Below, one piece after another: positions 20,880 to 32,140 of a DNA stretch of 64,000 bases. The translations under genes and the position numbers were made by a program. Origin of the DNA: Conus ventricosus (Eukaryota > Mollusca > Gastropoda > Neogastropoda > Conidae); contig CM031614.1 in assembly GCA_018398815.1 (NCBI GenBank), positions 50,471,615 through 50,535,614 on the forward strand, in the 5' to 3' direction. How positions within the stretch are numbered: the stretch's first letter is position 1; every line of letters starts with the position of its first letter. The notes beneath the pieces were generated by a model that saw only the letters and a program-made list of their open reading frames with translations, searched no databases and was not told the origin of the DNA.

Positions 20880-23852
20880 CACGTTGTCTTCAACAAGTGG
20901 CTACTAAGTACAAAAGGAAAAGATGCTCCCAGGATTCACCGAAAGGGGGAGAGAATGATGAATCCATCGGTGCTCAACCAATCACCACTGCAAATCCAAA
21001 CGGACTATGAACATGGACCAAATGAAATATCCATGTCTGTGGAAAGAGTTTCGCTACCATCCGTGGCATGAAGATCCACAGAACAAAGATGGGATGTGTG
21101 AAGACTCATCTGAATGAGCAGCAGCGCACTGCATCAGCAGATAAGACGTCGGAAGACCAAGGCCAAGATTTAAACCACATGCCAAGGACATCCACGCTGT
21201 TGGTTCGGATGAGGAATTTGCACAGGCTCTCGATGCCAGGCGCCTGAAACTCAACCTGCCATGAGCGAACGAAACTGAAGACTGGGAGAAACTCGATGCA
21301 AAAATCGTCCAAAGACTCAATGCACTGATAGGGAAAAGCACCCTGGAACACAAACTAGCCACATATGGGGGTGACATTGTGTATGCCATATGTAGAGAAG
21401 CCTATGGAGCAAAACTACCCAAAGAGAAAACACCTCCAAAAAAACTCCACACGCCAAGAAGAGATGGACAAGATCAGGGTCCAAAAGCAAAACCTCAAGA
21501 AGCAAATGAAGACCGCACCGCCAGCTGAAAAACAAGGCTTGGGAAAACTCTGGAGAGACCTGAAAGCAAAACACAGCGCCTCAGCAAAGCGGAATCTGCG
21601 AGGAAGAGGAAGAGCAAAAAGAAGAAGACACAACAGCGCTTCTTCAGAGACCCCTTCCAGTTTGCCAGAATACTGTTTGAGCAGCCCAAATCTGGGACCA
21701 TAAGTGTGTGGATAAAAGCGTTCTTGAGCAGCATCTGAGGAAAACATACTCTGACTCACAGAGCAAAGCACCACTCGACATTCAAGGTCTGGTGTGGCCA
21801 ACCAAATCTGAGGAACAGTTCAATGACAAGCCTCCAACGTTGGCGGAAATCAAGAAGGTGGTCGTCAAAGCCAGAGTCAAATATCACCAGGGCCAAACGG
21901 AATACCCTACCAGCTGTACAAGAAATGCCCCAGGTGTTGAAGTGGCTCCACAGGCTGCTGCGATCAGCTTGGATAAACCAGAAGATCAGCCAGCCAGTGG
22001 ATGACGGCAGATGGTGTGTACATCCCCAAAGAGCAAAACTCAGGTGACATCAGCCAGTTTCGGGCCCAATATTACTATTGAACGTCGAAGGGAAAATCTC
22101 CTTCTCTGTCATGGCAGCAAGACTGACCAAGTACCTGATGGAAAACAAGTACTTGGATGTGTCAGTCCAGAAAGGTGGCATCCCAGGCGTGGCTGGCTGT
22201 GTAGAACACGCCACAATGATCTGGGACGCAATCCAAAGAGCAAAACAGAAAAGAAAGACCTGGACGTAGTGTGGCTTGATCTGGCAAACGCATATGGATC
22301 TGTACCCCCTGAAATGATACAGTTGGCTCTTGAGATGTACCATGTGCCAAAGAACATCTGCGACATGCTCAAGAAGTACTTCAATGGCTTCTCAATGCGG
22401 TTCTCTACCGAGGAGTACACAACAGATTGGATCAACTTGGAAGTGGGCATTGCAATGGGCTGTGCAATTTCCCAGTATGTTCGTGTTGGCAATGGAAGTC
22501 ATCTTGAAAGCAGCAACACGCAACGCAAGACAAACAGACCTTGGCGATGGATACAAGATGCCCCCTCTCAAGGCCTTTTATGGATGACACTACAGGGATT
22601 CATCCAGAGAAGACGAGATACGTCATGTGCTGGAGAGGCTGGACGACATAGTTGCCTCATCCAGAATGAAGTTCAAGCCAAAGAAATCGCAGAGTCTTTT
22701 ACTGAGGAAAGGAAAAGTGGCCAAATCTGTGGTCTTCAGTGTTGCCAACCAGGCCATACCAACAGTCACAGAAGAGCCAGCCAATAGCCTTGGAAGATGG
22801 TATGATGATACGCTGAAAGACACACAAAGAGCAAGAGAAACCAAACAGATGTCGGAAAAAGGCTTGGAGACCATTGACCAGTGTGGGCTCCCTGGCAAAT
22901 ACAAGGTATGGTGTCTGCAGTTCATGCTGATACCAAAGCTCCTATGGGCTCTGATGATTTACGATATCTGCACCAGCATAGTGAAGGCAATGGAAGCCAA
23001 AATCAACAAGTTCACAAGGAAATGGCTTGGTGTCCCACCCTGTCTGACTGACAAAGTGCTGTACTGTCGTCAAGCAAGCTGAAACTACTTTGAAATACAT
23101 CCTGGAGGAATACAAAGCAGAGAAGATCAGACTTCAATGCATGTTGGAGGACTCAGGAGACAAGGCGGTAGAAGTAATCAAGCCCCAGCTGAAGACAGGC
23201 AGAAAATGGAAAGTTCAAGAGGCGATGGATTCTGCAAATGAAAGTCTCAAGATCAGAGAAATAACAGGACACACACAGACCAAGGACAAGGATGGAGGTG
23301 ACCAAAACTGAATGGTGGTCAAAGGCCAAAAGAAAAGCCAAAAGAGACATTATTCAGGAGATGAGAAAAGAAGAAGACCAAAAACGACTCCAAAAGCAGT
23401 CCAGCAGAGCCAGCAAGGGCAATGGACAACGTGGGAGAATGCACTCCAAAGAAGTCTCACTTGGAATGACATTTGGCACATGGCCCCTTCAGGATCAGCT
23501 TCATTCTCAGATCTGCATATGACCTTCTGCCTCAAATGCAAACCTGGTGAAGTGGGGAAAAACACGACGATCCTGCATGCCCCTCTGCCATGAAAAACAA
23601 ACAGTGAAGCATGTCCTAAGCTCATGTAAAGTAGCCTGGTCAAGGAAGGTACACATGGAGGACAACCAAGTGCTCAAAGAGATTGTACAAGTAGTCTGGG
23701 CTAGTACCAACACCACAAAAGGGAAAAATCAGGACTCCAAAAGCACCGCAACATTCTTCACGGCAGGAGGCAGCAAATCACGGCCAAGAACAACAGTGCC
23801 ACTCGGAACATGCAGGCAGAGTCTGCTGGACGGGGCAGATGACTACAGGTAG
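20880..23852 (+). pseudogene. Non-LTR retrotransposon body with reverse transcriptase, broken
   Basis: In order: an N-terminal KGKDAPRIHRKG segment resembling a Cys/His finger remnant; DWEKLDAKIVQRLNALIGK-type and GDIVYAICREAYG regions (about 21280-21420); a basic linker RVQKQNLKKQMKTAPPAEKQG; reverse transcriptase regions including DVVWLDLANAYGSVP (about 22265-22310), LEVGIAMGCAISQ (about 22438-22475) and the active-site MDDT (22580-22591); a thumb segment with KSLGK/NSLGRWYDDTLKD; and a C-terminal C-x-H-x-C-like knuckle region KQTVKHVLSSCK (about 23600-23635). The frame changes many times. It belongs to the LDLANAYGSVP family that is common in fish and marine invertebrate genomes; I do not assign a clade. 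Confidence 0.8.
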
Positions 23853-23938
23853 CTAGGGTGGAGGGAGGGGAGGGGGGGTGGCACTCTTTCGTTAAAAACC
23901 ACTAAATCGGTGAACGAACGAGCGAGCGAATGAGACAC

Positions 23939-23959
23939 ACAGAGAGAGAGAGAGAGAGG

Positions 23960-24011
<52 letters not shown>
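23939..24011 (+). repeat. (GA)n microsatellite
   Basis: About 73 bp of AG repeats, leading into module H. Every H copy is preceded by such a tract. Confidence 0.95.
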
Positions 24012-24016
<5 letters not shown>

Positions 24017-24330
24017 GAGCGCACGTGCGTGTGGTACGCATAATACAGCAGCAGCGACACTTCCGTCTTCTCTGCATTTTGTGAATGAAGACTTCAATCT
24101 GAGAATTTTTGTTCTGGTTGACTTTATAAAAGGTTATACAGACAGCTTCGTACCACTATGTCTAAAAGACGAAAAACCATTTGACGAAAAAGCCTTTTGG
24201 GGAGGACCACGTATGGTTTAAAAGAAGAGAACGAGCTATAGAACGCAAAAGGGGAGAGGAGAAGAGGAGGGGGAATTGGTGGGGAATGGGGATAGTGTCC
24301 AGTTTATTTTCTTTTTTTCTTCTTTTTTTT
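24012..24330. repeat. Module H, copy 1
   Basis: It shares CACTTCCGTCTTCTC, GAGAATTTTTGTTCTGGTTG, AAAGACGAAAAACC and GGGGAGGACCA with 28651-28945, 31861-32140 and 58081-58380. No exon is seen. Module I does not follow here. Confidence 0.75.
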
Positions 24331-25049
24331 TTGTTGCTGTCCCAACCTCTACGCCACCTCAGAGACAGTGCACCATGCCGCTCATTCCGACACCCCATCC
24401 ACAGCCACAGCCCGGTCGACCCGCTTGCAACCCGGCACCGGCAATCCACAGGGAGCAGTCAATGTCAAGTCGTCAAGAGGCAACCCACCGGAGAAGACAC
24501 TGCACTGCTGCCGAGTCACTTCGGTGGTGTTCAGTGGCGCCTGTTCTGATCTAACATACGCAGGACACCACCTACTAAGCCTCCTACTGACGACAATAAT
24601 TGCTTAGTCGCTGAGCCGGCGTGAGTGAGCTTCCTCCAGAGGGCGCCACCACGTCCGTCCAACGACAGCCCCCATGAACTCGCCGATACCGGTGACCTGA
24701 CGGAACCAAACCAAGGCCAACAGACGTGGAGAGGACATCCAAATTGAGGTCACCATGAAGGCAGGGCATGAAGGGCCACAGAATTTGAGACTTTTGTTTT
24801 AATGCTGATCGATGAGAATGAGGATGATTAAGATGATGCTATGGATTTCCATTTCGGTCTGAGACTACATGACAGGGCTGTACTCTACGTTTCCCTTCAT
24901 GATATATCCGGCATAACCAGGCCCAAGAGATACAGGCACTGCAGTGTTGGTCAGGAAATTGGAGAACACTCTCAGAAACGCATCATTAAGTGGATGAAAC
25001 TCGACTGCAGGCAGTTAATCACTATTGGGCAGCACACTCTCACACGAGC
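24331..25049. other. Unassigned region upstream of a LINE tail
   Basis: A non-repetitive, GC-richer stretch with no recognisable domain. The ORF at 24841-25212 only becomes recognisable at its end, where it enters the LINE. It could be the 5' region of the same element, internally deleted. Confidence 0.35.
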
Positions 25050-25790
25050 TGTAAACATTGACGCAGAGGTCAGGACAGGATTGCCAAAGCCAGCTCTGTT
25101 TGGGAGACTCCGTGAAAATGTCTGGGAGCGGAGAGGAGGACTAAGCTTACACAAGCTGAAGGTTCACCATGCAGTGGTACTAACCACTCTCCTCTATGCC
25201 AGTGAGACCTGAACCGTCTACAGCAGGACACGCCAAACAGCTCAACCATTTTCACCTCAGCTGTCTCAGACATCAAGTGGCAGGACAAAGTCCCAGACAC
25301 TGAGGTCTTGGAAAGATCCAGCATCCCAGCATCTACACTCTCCTTCAGAAATCCCAAGCAGATGGGCTGGCACATCGTCAAAATGCCTACAGTCGACTGT
25401 CGAAACAATTGCTGTACAGAGAATCGAGTCAGGACAAGCGCAAAGTTGGGGGCAGAAGAACGTTTCAAGGACTGCTTCAACGTGTCCATCAAAGGCTGGA
25501 CATCAACTCAACACCTGGGAGTCGCTTGCCCTGGAGCGCCCAGCCTGGCGAAGCAGCATCACAAAGGGTTCAATATACATCAGAGATGAGACGCACAGCA
25601 GAGCTGAGAGAAAGCGAGCCGCGCGCAAGGCCAGAGCTACCTCCACCTCCACTTTAGCACCCACCACATGCGTCCCAATGTTGGCGTTCCTTCCGGGCCC
25701 AGATCGGCCTCACCAGCCACTTGCGGACCACGCGAGACTGTCATGGTCATCTTCGAAATCGAAGGACGAACACACAGTGAGTGCGAGCGC
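25050..25790 (+). pseudogene. 3' end of an endonuclease/reverse-transcriptase LINE
   Basis: The fragment reads FGRLRENVWERRGG, KLKVHHAVVLTTLLYASET, then, in a shifted frame, HLQSTVET-type sequence, and ends in a shifted RAERKRAARKAR segment. This is the conserved C-terminal part of a LINE polyprotein found very widely in animals. Only the end after the reverse transcriptase thumb is present. There is an in-frame stop after ASET and at least three frame changes. It ends near a TG repeat. Confidence 0.75.
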
Positions 25791-25794
25791 GAAC

Positions 25795-25978
25795 GAGTGT
25801 GTGCGTGTGTGTGCGTGTGTGCATGTGCGTGGTGAGTGAGAGTGTGTGCAGAGTTGAATGCCGTTTGAACGTCCAGCAGACACATTCACTTCGGATATGA
25901 TCCAACAATGGACTTACGTATGTTCTGAGCCACACCGTTTGTTCTGAACCACACCGTACTACAGCGTGTAGTGTGTTG

Positions 25979-26021
<43 letters not shown>

Positions 26022-26245
26022 TCGCAGCTCATTTTCTACAGTATACGCTCTACTTTTGGGGAGAGGAGGTGGGATGGCGGGGGGGGGGGGGGGGGGGCGG
26101 TCGTCGAAGCTACGCCACCACACTTGATCATTAGGATTTGTGCGTGTGCGTCTGTTGTGTGCGTGGACATGAGAGAGAGAGAGAGGGGCACGCACGTGCG
26201 CGTGCATGCACACGCGGAAGAGGCGATGGACAGCCTGACACAGGC
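25795..26245. repeat. Module L-type flank, copy 1, with poly-C and poly-G tracts
   Basis: It shares TGTTCTGAGCCACACCG, the 38-base C tract (25981-26018) and AGGCGATGGACAGCCTGACACAG with 40990-41385. The exon L found in the other copy is missing: sequence diverges right after CTGACACAG and enters module A. Confidence 0.75.
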
Positions 26246-26352
26246 TAAGTATCAACATGCGGCATGTCCTTGATGTGTGGGTGGTGGCAATAGCAACTGC
26301 TCGCTTCTACTTTTTGGTCAGCATCGGGCCGAGACATGACAGGACTACGTAC

Positions 26353-26472
26353 GGCACTTGGTTTTGGCGGTGTTGGCCCGTAGGGACAGGTGCATGTCTT
26401 AGGATCCCCCTCACAGGTGGCGCTGGTCAGGCATTCGGCAGCAAACACTGCAGGTCTGCTCCGCCTTCTTCA
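26353..26472 (-). pseudogene. Cysteine-rich exon A2, frameshifted copy
   Basis: The borders are kept: donor GTACGT (complement of 26347-26352) and acceptor GTACCAG. The first part reads KKAEQTC, and the second part, in another frame, CEGDPKTCTCPYGP. Compared with A1 one base has been gained between the first cysteine and GATC, and three bases lost in the fourth inter-cysteine loop. The +1 breaks the frame. It is either a decaying exon or a single-base consensus error. Confidence 0.5.
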
Positions 26473-26479
26473 CTGGTAC

Positions 26480-27041
26480 AAATAAAAAAAAAAATTAAAA
26501 AGGAAAAAATAGCACTGTCGTCAAAGAATGGATTTCTCAAAAGATGCTGGAATTTTCAATTGACCAACTAAATCAGCACCTCGCTCAAATCTCACCCTAG
26601 TTCTCCCCCCCCCCCCCCGGCCTCCCCACCCCCACCCAAAAAAAAAGTTCGCACCTACTCATGCCGCTCCTCTTCCATTCACTCTAGTCAGCTTTTTTTA
26701 ACATCGCTTTCTATGTGCCTAGCCCTCTGTAAGCCACGGCGTTACGTCAGTCGTTTCAAACCGTTTTTTTTTTTGTTTTGGGGGGGTGGGTGGGTGGGGG
26801 GTGGGGGGGAGGGTGGGGGAGGGGGAGGGGGCGGGGGATGGGGGGTGATCCCAGACGAAACCGACAGCAGAGTTATGGTCCAGCGAAACGTACGATTGAA
26901 ATCAGCCGAGGATAATACAAACAAGTCGGTGAAACACTTGCTCCCTGGTGAAATACATACACGGCCTGATGCCGAAAAGAACACTACTTACGACACGGAA
27001 TCGCCTTGCAGAAATGACAGAGCACAGGACAAAGACGCCCC

Positions 27042-27086
<45 letters not shown>

Positions 27087-27455
27087 CCCACCCATACTCT
27101 GTACCCGACACCTCTAACACAACAACTGGAGAAACGAAGACAGATTAATATTTACTGAAGTCTTGGCACAGCCTCTGCCTTTTAACTATAATCATGTCCT
27201 GGGACGTATCGTGGACAGATACTGGTAGCCTCAGTTTTGACTGGTCGGAAAGGAAATCTTAACGAGGCAGGGAACACTATGCAACACGTAGGGCAACTCT
27301 TGCTTTGACGAAATAATGAACAGGCACATAAAAAAATAATCTTGCTTGCAGGGAGAAATCGTCTAGCAGAAATGACAACACAGAGCACTCTGAACAAACA
27401 TGGAGACATCCCTCAAGAAAAGGACGCTCAAGCTTGTTTGCTGTACTTCGCGGAA
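26480..27455. repeat. Modules B-C, copy 2
   Basis: Same order as 17800-18830. It contains C tracts near 26605 and at 27043-27084 and a G-rich block at 26780-26850. The glycine- and proline-rich frames are artefacts. Confidence 0.8.
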
Positions 27456-27461
27456 CACTTG

Positions 27462-27862
27462 GGTCAGCCTGGATTGGTAAGTCACCCGGTTAATCAGTCA
27501 GCCTGGACTGGTCAGTCACCTGGTTACCAGTGGTCAGCCTGGACTGGTCAGTCACTCGGTTAACCAGTGGTCAGCTGGACTGGTCAGTCACTCGGTTAAC
27601 CAGTGGTCAGCCTGGACTGGTCAGTCACTCGGTTAACCAGTGGTCAGCCTGGACTGGTCAGTCCACCTGGTTAACCAGTGGTCAGCTGGACTGGTCAGTC
27701 ACTCGGTTAACCAGTGGTCAGCCTGGACTGGTCAGTCACCTGGTTAACCAGTCGTCAGCCGGACTGGTCAGTCACCTGGTTAAGCAGCCTGGACTGGTCA
27801 GTCAACTGGTTAACCAGTGGTCAGTCTGGACTGGTCAGTCACCTGGTTAACCAGTCGTTAAC
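27462..27862 (+). repeat. Module D palindromic tandem array, homogenised copy
   Basis: About ten units of 36-39 bp, more alike than in the other arrays (repeating CCAGTGGTCAGCCTGGACTG), which suggests recent expansion or gene conversion. It joins directly to module H, skipping E, F, G, R, Q and S. Confidence 0.9.
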
Positions 27863-27887
27863 GCGTGGCGCTCTTTCGGTAAAATCC

Positions 27888-28572
27888 AGCGAAAGAGCGA
27901 TTCAGATTCAGATTATTCATGTAACAGGCCAAGCCACCTAATTAGGTATGTAAAACACGTACAATAGTTACATGAAATCAAATTATGGAACGAAACAAGA
28001 GTAACTGAAGGGCAATTTCAAGAAGTGAAAATTTCTATACTTTTAAGGCCTTGTACAAAAACAAAGAAAAATTCTTAACTTCTGCAGAAGTAGATGAACA
28101 AAGTAGGCTCAGTTTAAACAAGGATGGCTGTCCAATATTTGGGCTTAATAAACTTTTCTCCGATGCTCATGAGAACTGGACAGGACGAAGTGTAAATCGG
28201 TTTCAATTGATTTTTTACATAAAGGACAAAGCATATCATTACATATGCGATATGTAAAATAATTAGTGGCCATGCAGATATTCCTATCTGATTTTGCTGT
28301 AACATGTTTTAGGTGCCTGTCCATATCTAAGGTTAAGTACGTTTTCAAGTCATGAACATCACAGAGTTCCTGTTTAAATCAAATCCGTCACCGTTGTGAA
28401 TATGATCAGTCCAATTTCTGCCTTCTGCAGTCAACCAACGTTGACGGGAAAACACAAACTCTTTAGTATTACCAACCCCTTGATTCGGCCAAACAAATCC
28501 AAATCCGTATTCTGATAGACAAACGCGCACTTTCGACATCCAGTTACTTTTGCCTTTAGCATCTAAGTCAAG
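27888..28572 (-). mobile_element. LINE C-terminal remnant inserted in module H
   Basis: On the minus strand it reads SKVRVCLSEYGFGFVWPNQG, then RQRWL, then a C-x2-C..H zinc-knuckle segment LCPLCKKSIETDLHFVL (about 28165-28215). This is the end of a reverse transcriptase polyprotein family common in molluscs. It is flanked by the module H words CCAGCGAAAGAGCGA (left) and GCGAGAGAGCGAGCGAG (right), which adjoin in the sister copy near 31797-31817, so the insertion site can be read. Frameshifts are present. Confidence 0.7.
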
Positions 28573-28607
28573 CGAGAGAGCGAGCGAGCAAGAGAGAGAG
28601 TAGAGAG

Positions 28608-28650
<43 letters not shown>
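28573..28650 (+). repeat. (AG)n microsatellite
   Basis: Nearly pure AG repeats preceding module H, copy 2. Confidence 0.95.
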
Positions 28651-28656
<6 letters not shown>

Positions 28657-28945
28657 TGCGTGTTGGGTGCATCATACCAGCAGCTGCAACACTTCCGTCT
28701 TCTCCGCCTTTTGTGAACGAAGACTTCAATCCGAGAATTTTTGTTCTGGTCAATTTGTTTTTATTACAGACAGCTTCCTACTGCTATGTCCAAAAGACGA
28801 AAAAAAAAACATTTGACGAAAAAATCCTTTCGGGGAGGAAAACATATGGTTTAAAGAAGAAAAGTTATAGAATGGTGAAGTGTGGAGAGGTGGGGACGGG
28901 GGAATGGGTGGGGAATGGGATAAATTCCGTGTTTATTTTCAAATC
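28651..28945. repeat. Module H, copy 2
   Basis: Aligns with 24012-24330, 31861-32140 and 58081-58380 and leads into module I. Confidence 0.8.
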
Positions 28946-29110
28946 TTAAGTTACCAGCTACACTACCCTCAAGGAACTGTCAAAGCTTCCCTTCAAATCC
29001 TTTTTTTCAGTCTGCAAGTCTGGAATCTCAGGCAATGCACAAGCAGCCCGTTTCTCAGGTAAGGCGCCGTTGAGCCGTCACCGTCACCACCACATACTGT
29101 ATATAGACCA
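28946..29110. repeat. Module I, copy 1
   Basis: It shares AAATCTTAAGTTACCAGCTA, AACTGTCAAAGCTTCCCTTC and TACTGTATATAGACC with 32140-32310 and 58380-58560. It ends at the TATATAGACC word, which in the third copy is split by a Tc1 element. Confidence 0.8.
29011..29058 (+). other. Candidate plus-strand micro-exon, copy 1
   Basis: Forty-eight bases lie between a polypyrimidine acceptor TTTTTTTCAG and a strong donor CAG|GTAAGG. Both borders are kept in the copies at 32208-32256 and 58463-58511. The strand is opposite to the cysteine-rich exons, so this would belong to an antisense or nested transcript. Confidence 0.3.
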
Positions 29111-29138
29111 TAACACTCGGCTTGAAGGGAATCGGAGG

Positions 29139-29172
<34 letters not shown>

Positions 29173-29205
29173 GAAGGGGGGCTGGGGGGGGGGGGGAGGA
29201 GGGGC
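29139..29205 (+). repeat. Poly-G tract block
   Basis: G runs of up to about 32 bases. The sister copy at 32338 has only short G runs, so the tract length differs strongly between paralogues. Confidence 0.85.
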
Positions 29206-29394
29206 CGCAGGGTAATACGTGTGGGAGGAAAAGGGTTACAGTGGGCGAGTAAGCAGTGGCTAAGGGATCTGGGGGACAAAGAGGAGTGGGGTGGGGGCAT
29301 TGGCTGGATGACGGACGGCGGTCAAAATTCCCACCACCACCCCACCTCCACCCTTTACTTTCCCCTGCCAACTGGAGGGAACGTCAACACTCAC

Positions 29395-29514
29395 AGCATT
29401 TAGTATCGTCGCTTTTGGCCACGAAATTGTCGCTGCATTCACATGTATTGGCGTTGCAGTCGGCGTTGTCCAAGCAGTCTTTAGCATCACAGCCACTCTG
29501 GCCAGCCTTGAGCA
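29395..29514 (-). CDS. Cysteine-rich exon J1
   Basis: The 120-bp exon has acceptor TTGTTGACAG and donor GTGAGT (complement of 29389-29394). It is phase 1 at both ends (2 + 39 codons + 1). It encodes LKAGQSGC followed by the pattern C-x4-C-x5-C-x4-C-x-C-x12-C, six cysteines, an EB- or EGF-like extracellular module. It is open and undamaged. Neighbouring introns are filled with repeats. Copies are J2 (32561-32680, intact) and J3 (61369-61486, damaged). Symmetrical phase-1 exons can be duplicated without breaking the reading frame, which fits the tandem expansion seen here. Confidence 0.68.
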
Positions 29515-29571
29515 CTGTCAACAAGATGACGTCCATCGTCATGACACTGAATGAAAGGAAACAATTATACA

Positions 29572-29631
29572 CACACACGCGCGCGTGCACACACACACAC
29601 ACACGCGCGCACACACACACGCACACACACA
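29572..29631 (+). repeat. (AC)n/(CG)n microsatellite
   Basis: Alternating AC and GC repeats just upstream (gene sense) of exon J1. An equivalent, shorter tract lies at 32730-32755. Confidence 0.9.
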
Positions 29632-29879
29632 GTGGGCCTTGACATCTGTCGTGGTGACGTAGTTTCCCTATCATTCACCACCACCATCCACCCCCATTCC
29701 GGCGAGATGTTTGTGGTGGTAAACCGATTTCTATGCAAACATGTGCCTTTCATGTCCGCGTCATACACACAACTTTAAAATACACATACACACCCAAAAA
29801 AAAAAAAAAGTCGCATCATAAAGAAAGGGAGGGGGAGGACGTGGAGGGGGGGGGGGGGAACAAAACAATTTTCAAGAAG

Positions 29880-30340
29880 AAAGGACGAAAAGATTAACAA
29901 AAACGGACAGTCACCTTACCAGAGCCAGTTTCTTTTAGAAGTCGATAGCGAACTTCAGGGCGACAGACCTGACCATGGCCCTTGTCACCCACCGGGCTTC
30001 CGCTCAACGCACTCACGTTGTTACGGTCCTCCCCTTTATCTGGAGCACCTTCAGGCATCTCTTTTCTTTGTTCTTTCTGGGTCGCAAAGCAACACGACGA
30101 ACCGTACGTCCGTCTCAACTGAAGGAGCTCGGATCTATCTCGCAGCGTTATGACGAACTGGGAACGGTTTTTTTTTTTTTTTGGAAACTGAATTGGGAGC
30201 ATAATCTCAATAGCAGAGGCCAATGCTCGACTGACATTATCTGACGAGGTCTTCTGAGCTTAGAAGCGTTTTGAACGGGCCTTGAAACCCGATTTCAGCA
30301 ATCTGTCCTAGAAGTTCACTTCATTTGCACAGGTACTGTA
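29880..30340. repeat. Module P, copy 1
   Basis: It matches 37686-38240 (GGACAGTCACCTTACCAGAG, GAACTTCAGGGCGACAGACC, GTACGTCCGTCTCAACTGAA). A 109-codon minus frame with a donor-like GTAAGG at its end is open here but broken in the other copy, so coding is doubtful. Confidence 0.75.
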
Positions 30341-30469
30341 TTTACATTTCGGTTATACCCAATGGGTAGTAATATTTCTTACTCGAGTCGAATACGACAG
30401 TTTTTGGTCAAACCGCCAACCCTCCCCCCCCCCCCCCCGTCATTGTGCATGCACGCGCGCAGTTTCCTC

Positions 30470-30990
30470 GAGCAGGGTTCAACAATCGATAATTAAAATG
30501 TGATATACCAAAATTACAATTTCTTTGCATCCAATTTTCGCATACTGATGAATATATCATGAAATGGAGGAGGGGGGCAGAGAGAGAGGAGAGAGGAGAG
30601 AGAGAGGAGAGAGAGAGAGAGAGAGAGAGAATGAGGGTAGGTGGGGGCAGCGAGGGGGTTGAGGTTGAGGGTAGGCAGAAGGGCAGGGGTCTGGATCGTG
30701 AACGACTGCATGCTTTTCAGATGCTGGGGTGCCAAGGTGGTAGAACGGGCCCTGGAAAGGTGCAGACTGATAGCAAGTTGACTCGCCATCTTGAGCAGCG
30801 TTTTTCCTTCACGTCATAGTTTGAGTCTTTTTGCTTCTTTCTGACCAGCCATGTATGCATGCATGCACACACAACACACACACCAACACACACACACACA
30901 GGCAAAATAAAATGAAGTGGTGGAAACATCCAGCATTTGTTACCTCAACGATAATGTCCAAGCGTCTTCTCGTCTTTGTGACGCCATGGA
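30470..30990. repeat. Modules G(tail)-R, copy 1, with (GA)n
   Basis: It shares CAGAAGGGCAGGGGT, GATCGTGAACGACTG and GGTGGTAGAACGGGC with 56390-57060. The GA tract is at 30577-30629 and the AC tract at 30867-30900. This copy lacks the insert found at 56627-56950 in the other. Confidence 0.8.
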
Positions 30991-31035
30991 ACAATATTAA
31001 TATCCTACGTTAAGGTGTATGGACTTTGGGAGGAT

Positions 31036-31072
<37 letters not shown>

Positions 31073-31290
31073 GGGGGGGGGTTAGCAGGAATTTTTGTTC
31101 CTCCACTCGTTGAAATCCTTGCCAGGACTCGTACGGACTACCAACAAGACAAATAGGGAGATTCATCCGAACTACAGCAATTCTTAAGGCAGATACGCCC
31201 TCCACGAGGTCACGCCAGCTCTGCTTCATTCCTGCCATCCCTTTTCTGCAGTGAACAGTTGTGAGGACACACGCACACACACACACACCT
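30991..31290. repeat. Module Q, copy 1, with poly-G tract
   Basis: It matches 57115-57460 (CCTACGTTAAGGTGTATGG, TTGTTCCT, CACTCGTTGAAATCCTTGCC, TTCTGCAGTGAACAGTTGTG). The G run at 31036-31070 is replaced by short runs in the other copy. Confidence 0.8.
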
Positions 31291-31299
31291 CCCAACCCT

Positions 31300-31800
31300 T
31301 TCTGGTCCATAATGAAAAAAAATAAACTTTTGGTTCTTGTAAACCTCATGGAAGTCACGCTAGAAACAAAACAAGCAGGGGGAGCGACGAACAAGACTTT
31401 CAAAAAGGAAAAGAAATGGCGACGTTGGACTCATGCATGGAATGTAAATGAAAAGGTTGAGAAGGCTCCATGCTTTTTAAAAATAATTCTCAAGATCACT
31501 TAACTGCTTGCAATTAGTTTTCGGGCGGCCTGTGAAGATGGAGCCAAGAAATCCAAGACTTGTACACAGTAATACCTCAGCGTGTTGTGGCGGGGTATCG
31601 GGCCGGTTATCCATGTACCCACCAACAGGATGGACAATGCAGTGAAAGCTCGCGACAAGGGAGAGAAAACGTGTTGAAATCCACTTCTTGAAATCCAGTT
31701 TCCTCCCCTACTGCGGACAGCTGGGATGGGCATGAGGGGCGGGTGGAGGAGGAGTGGAGGAGAGGGGGGGGGGGGGGGGTGGGGGGGGGCCCTTTCGTTA
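31300..31800. repeat. Module S, copy 1
   Basis: It aligns with 57540-58030 (TGGTTCTTGTAAACCTCA, ATCACTTAACTGCT, CAGTTTCCTCCCC). No exon is seen. Confidence 0.75.
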
Positions 31801-32140
31801 AAATCCAGCGAGCGAGCGGCGGAGGGGAGAGAGAGGAGAGAGAGAGAGAGAGAGAGAGACGTGCGTGTGGTGCGCATCATACCAGCAGCTGCGACACTTC
31901 CGTCTTCTCCGCATTTTGTGAACGAAGACTTCAATCCGAGAATTTTTGTTTGGTTGTTTTAATTTTCTTTTAAATTAGTTTCTTACTGCTATGTCTAAAA
32001 GACTAAAAACCTATTGACGAAAAACCCTTTTGGGGAGGACCATGTAGGGTTTAAAGGAAAAGAACAAGCCAAAGAACGCCGAAGGATGGAGAGAGGGGGG
32101 AATGGGTGGGGAGTGGGGATAGTGTCGAGTTTATTTTCAA
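31801..32140. repeat. (GA)n plus module H, copy 3
   Basis: The GA tract is at about 31825-31859, followed by module H. The boundary word CCAGCGAGCGAGCG at 31806-31819 is the uninterrupted form of the LINE insertion site at 27888. Confidence 0.8.

Noticed and set aside
29894..30223. 109-codon minus frame in module P as an exon
   Set aside because: The sister copy at 37.7-38.2 kb has stops and frame changes, there is no pyrimidine tract before it, and it has only two cysteines.
31005..31403. 132-codon minus frame in module Q as a gene
   Set aside because: It depends on a poly-G tract, and the frame is not kept in the copy at 57.1-57.4 kb.
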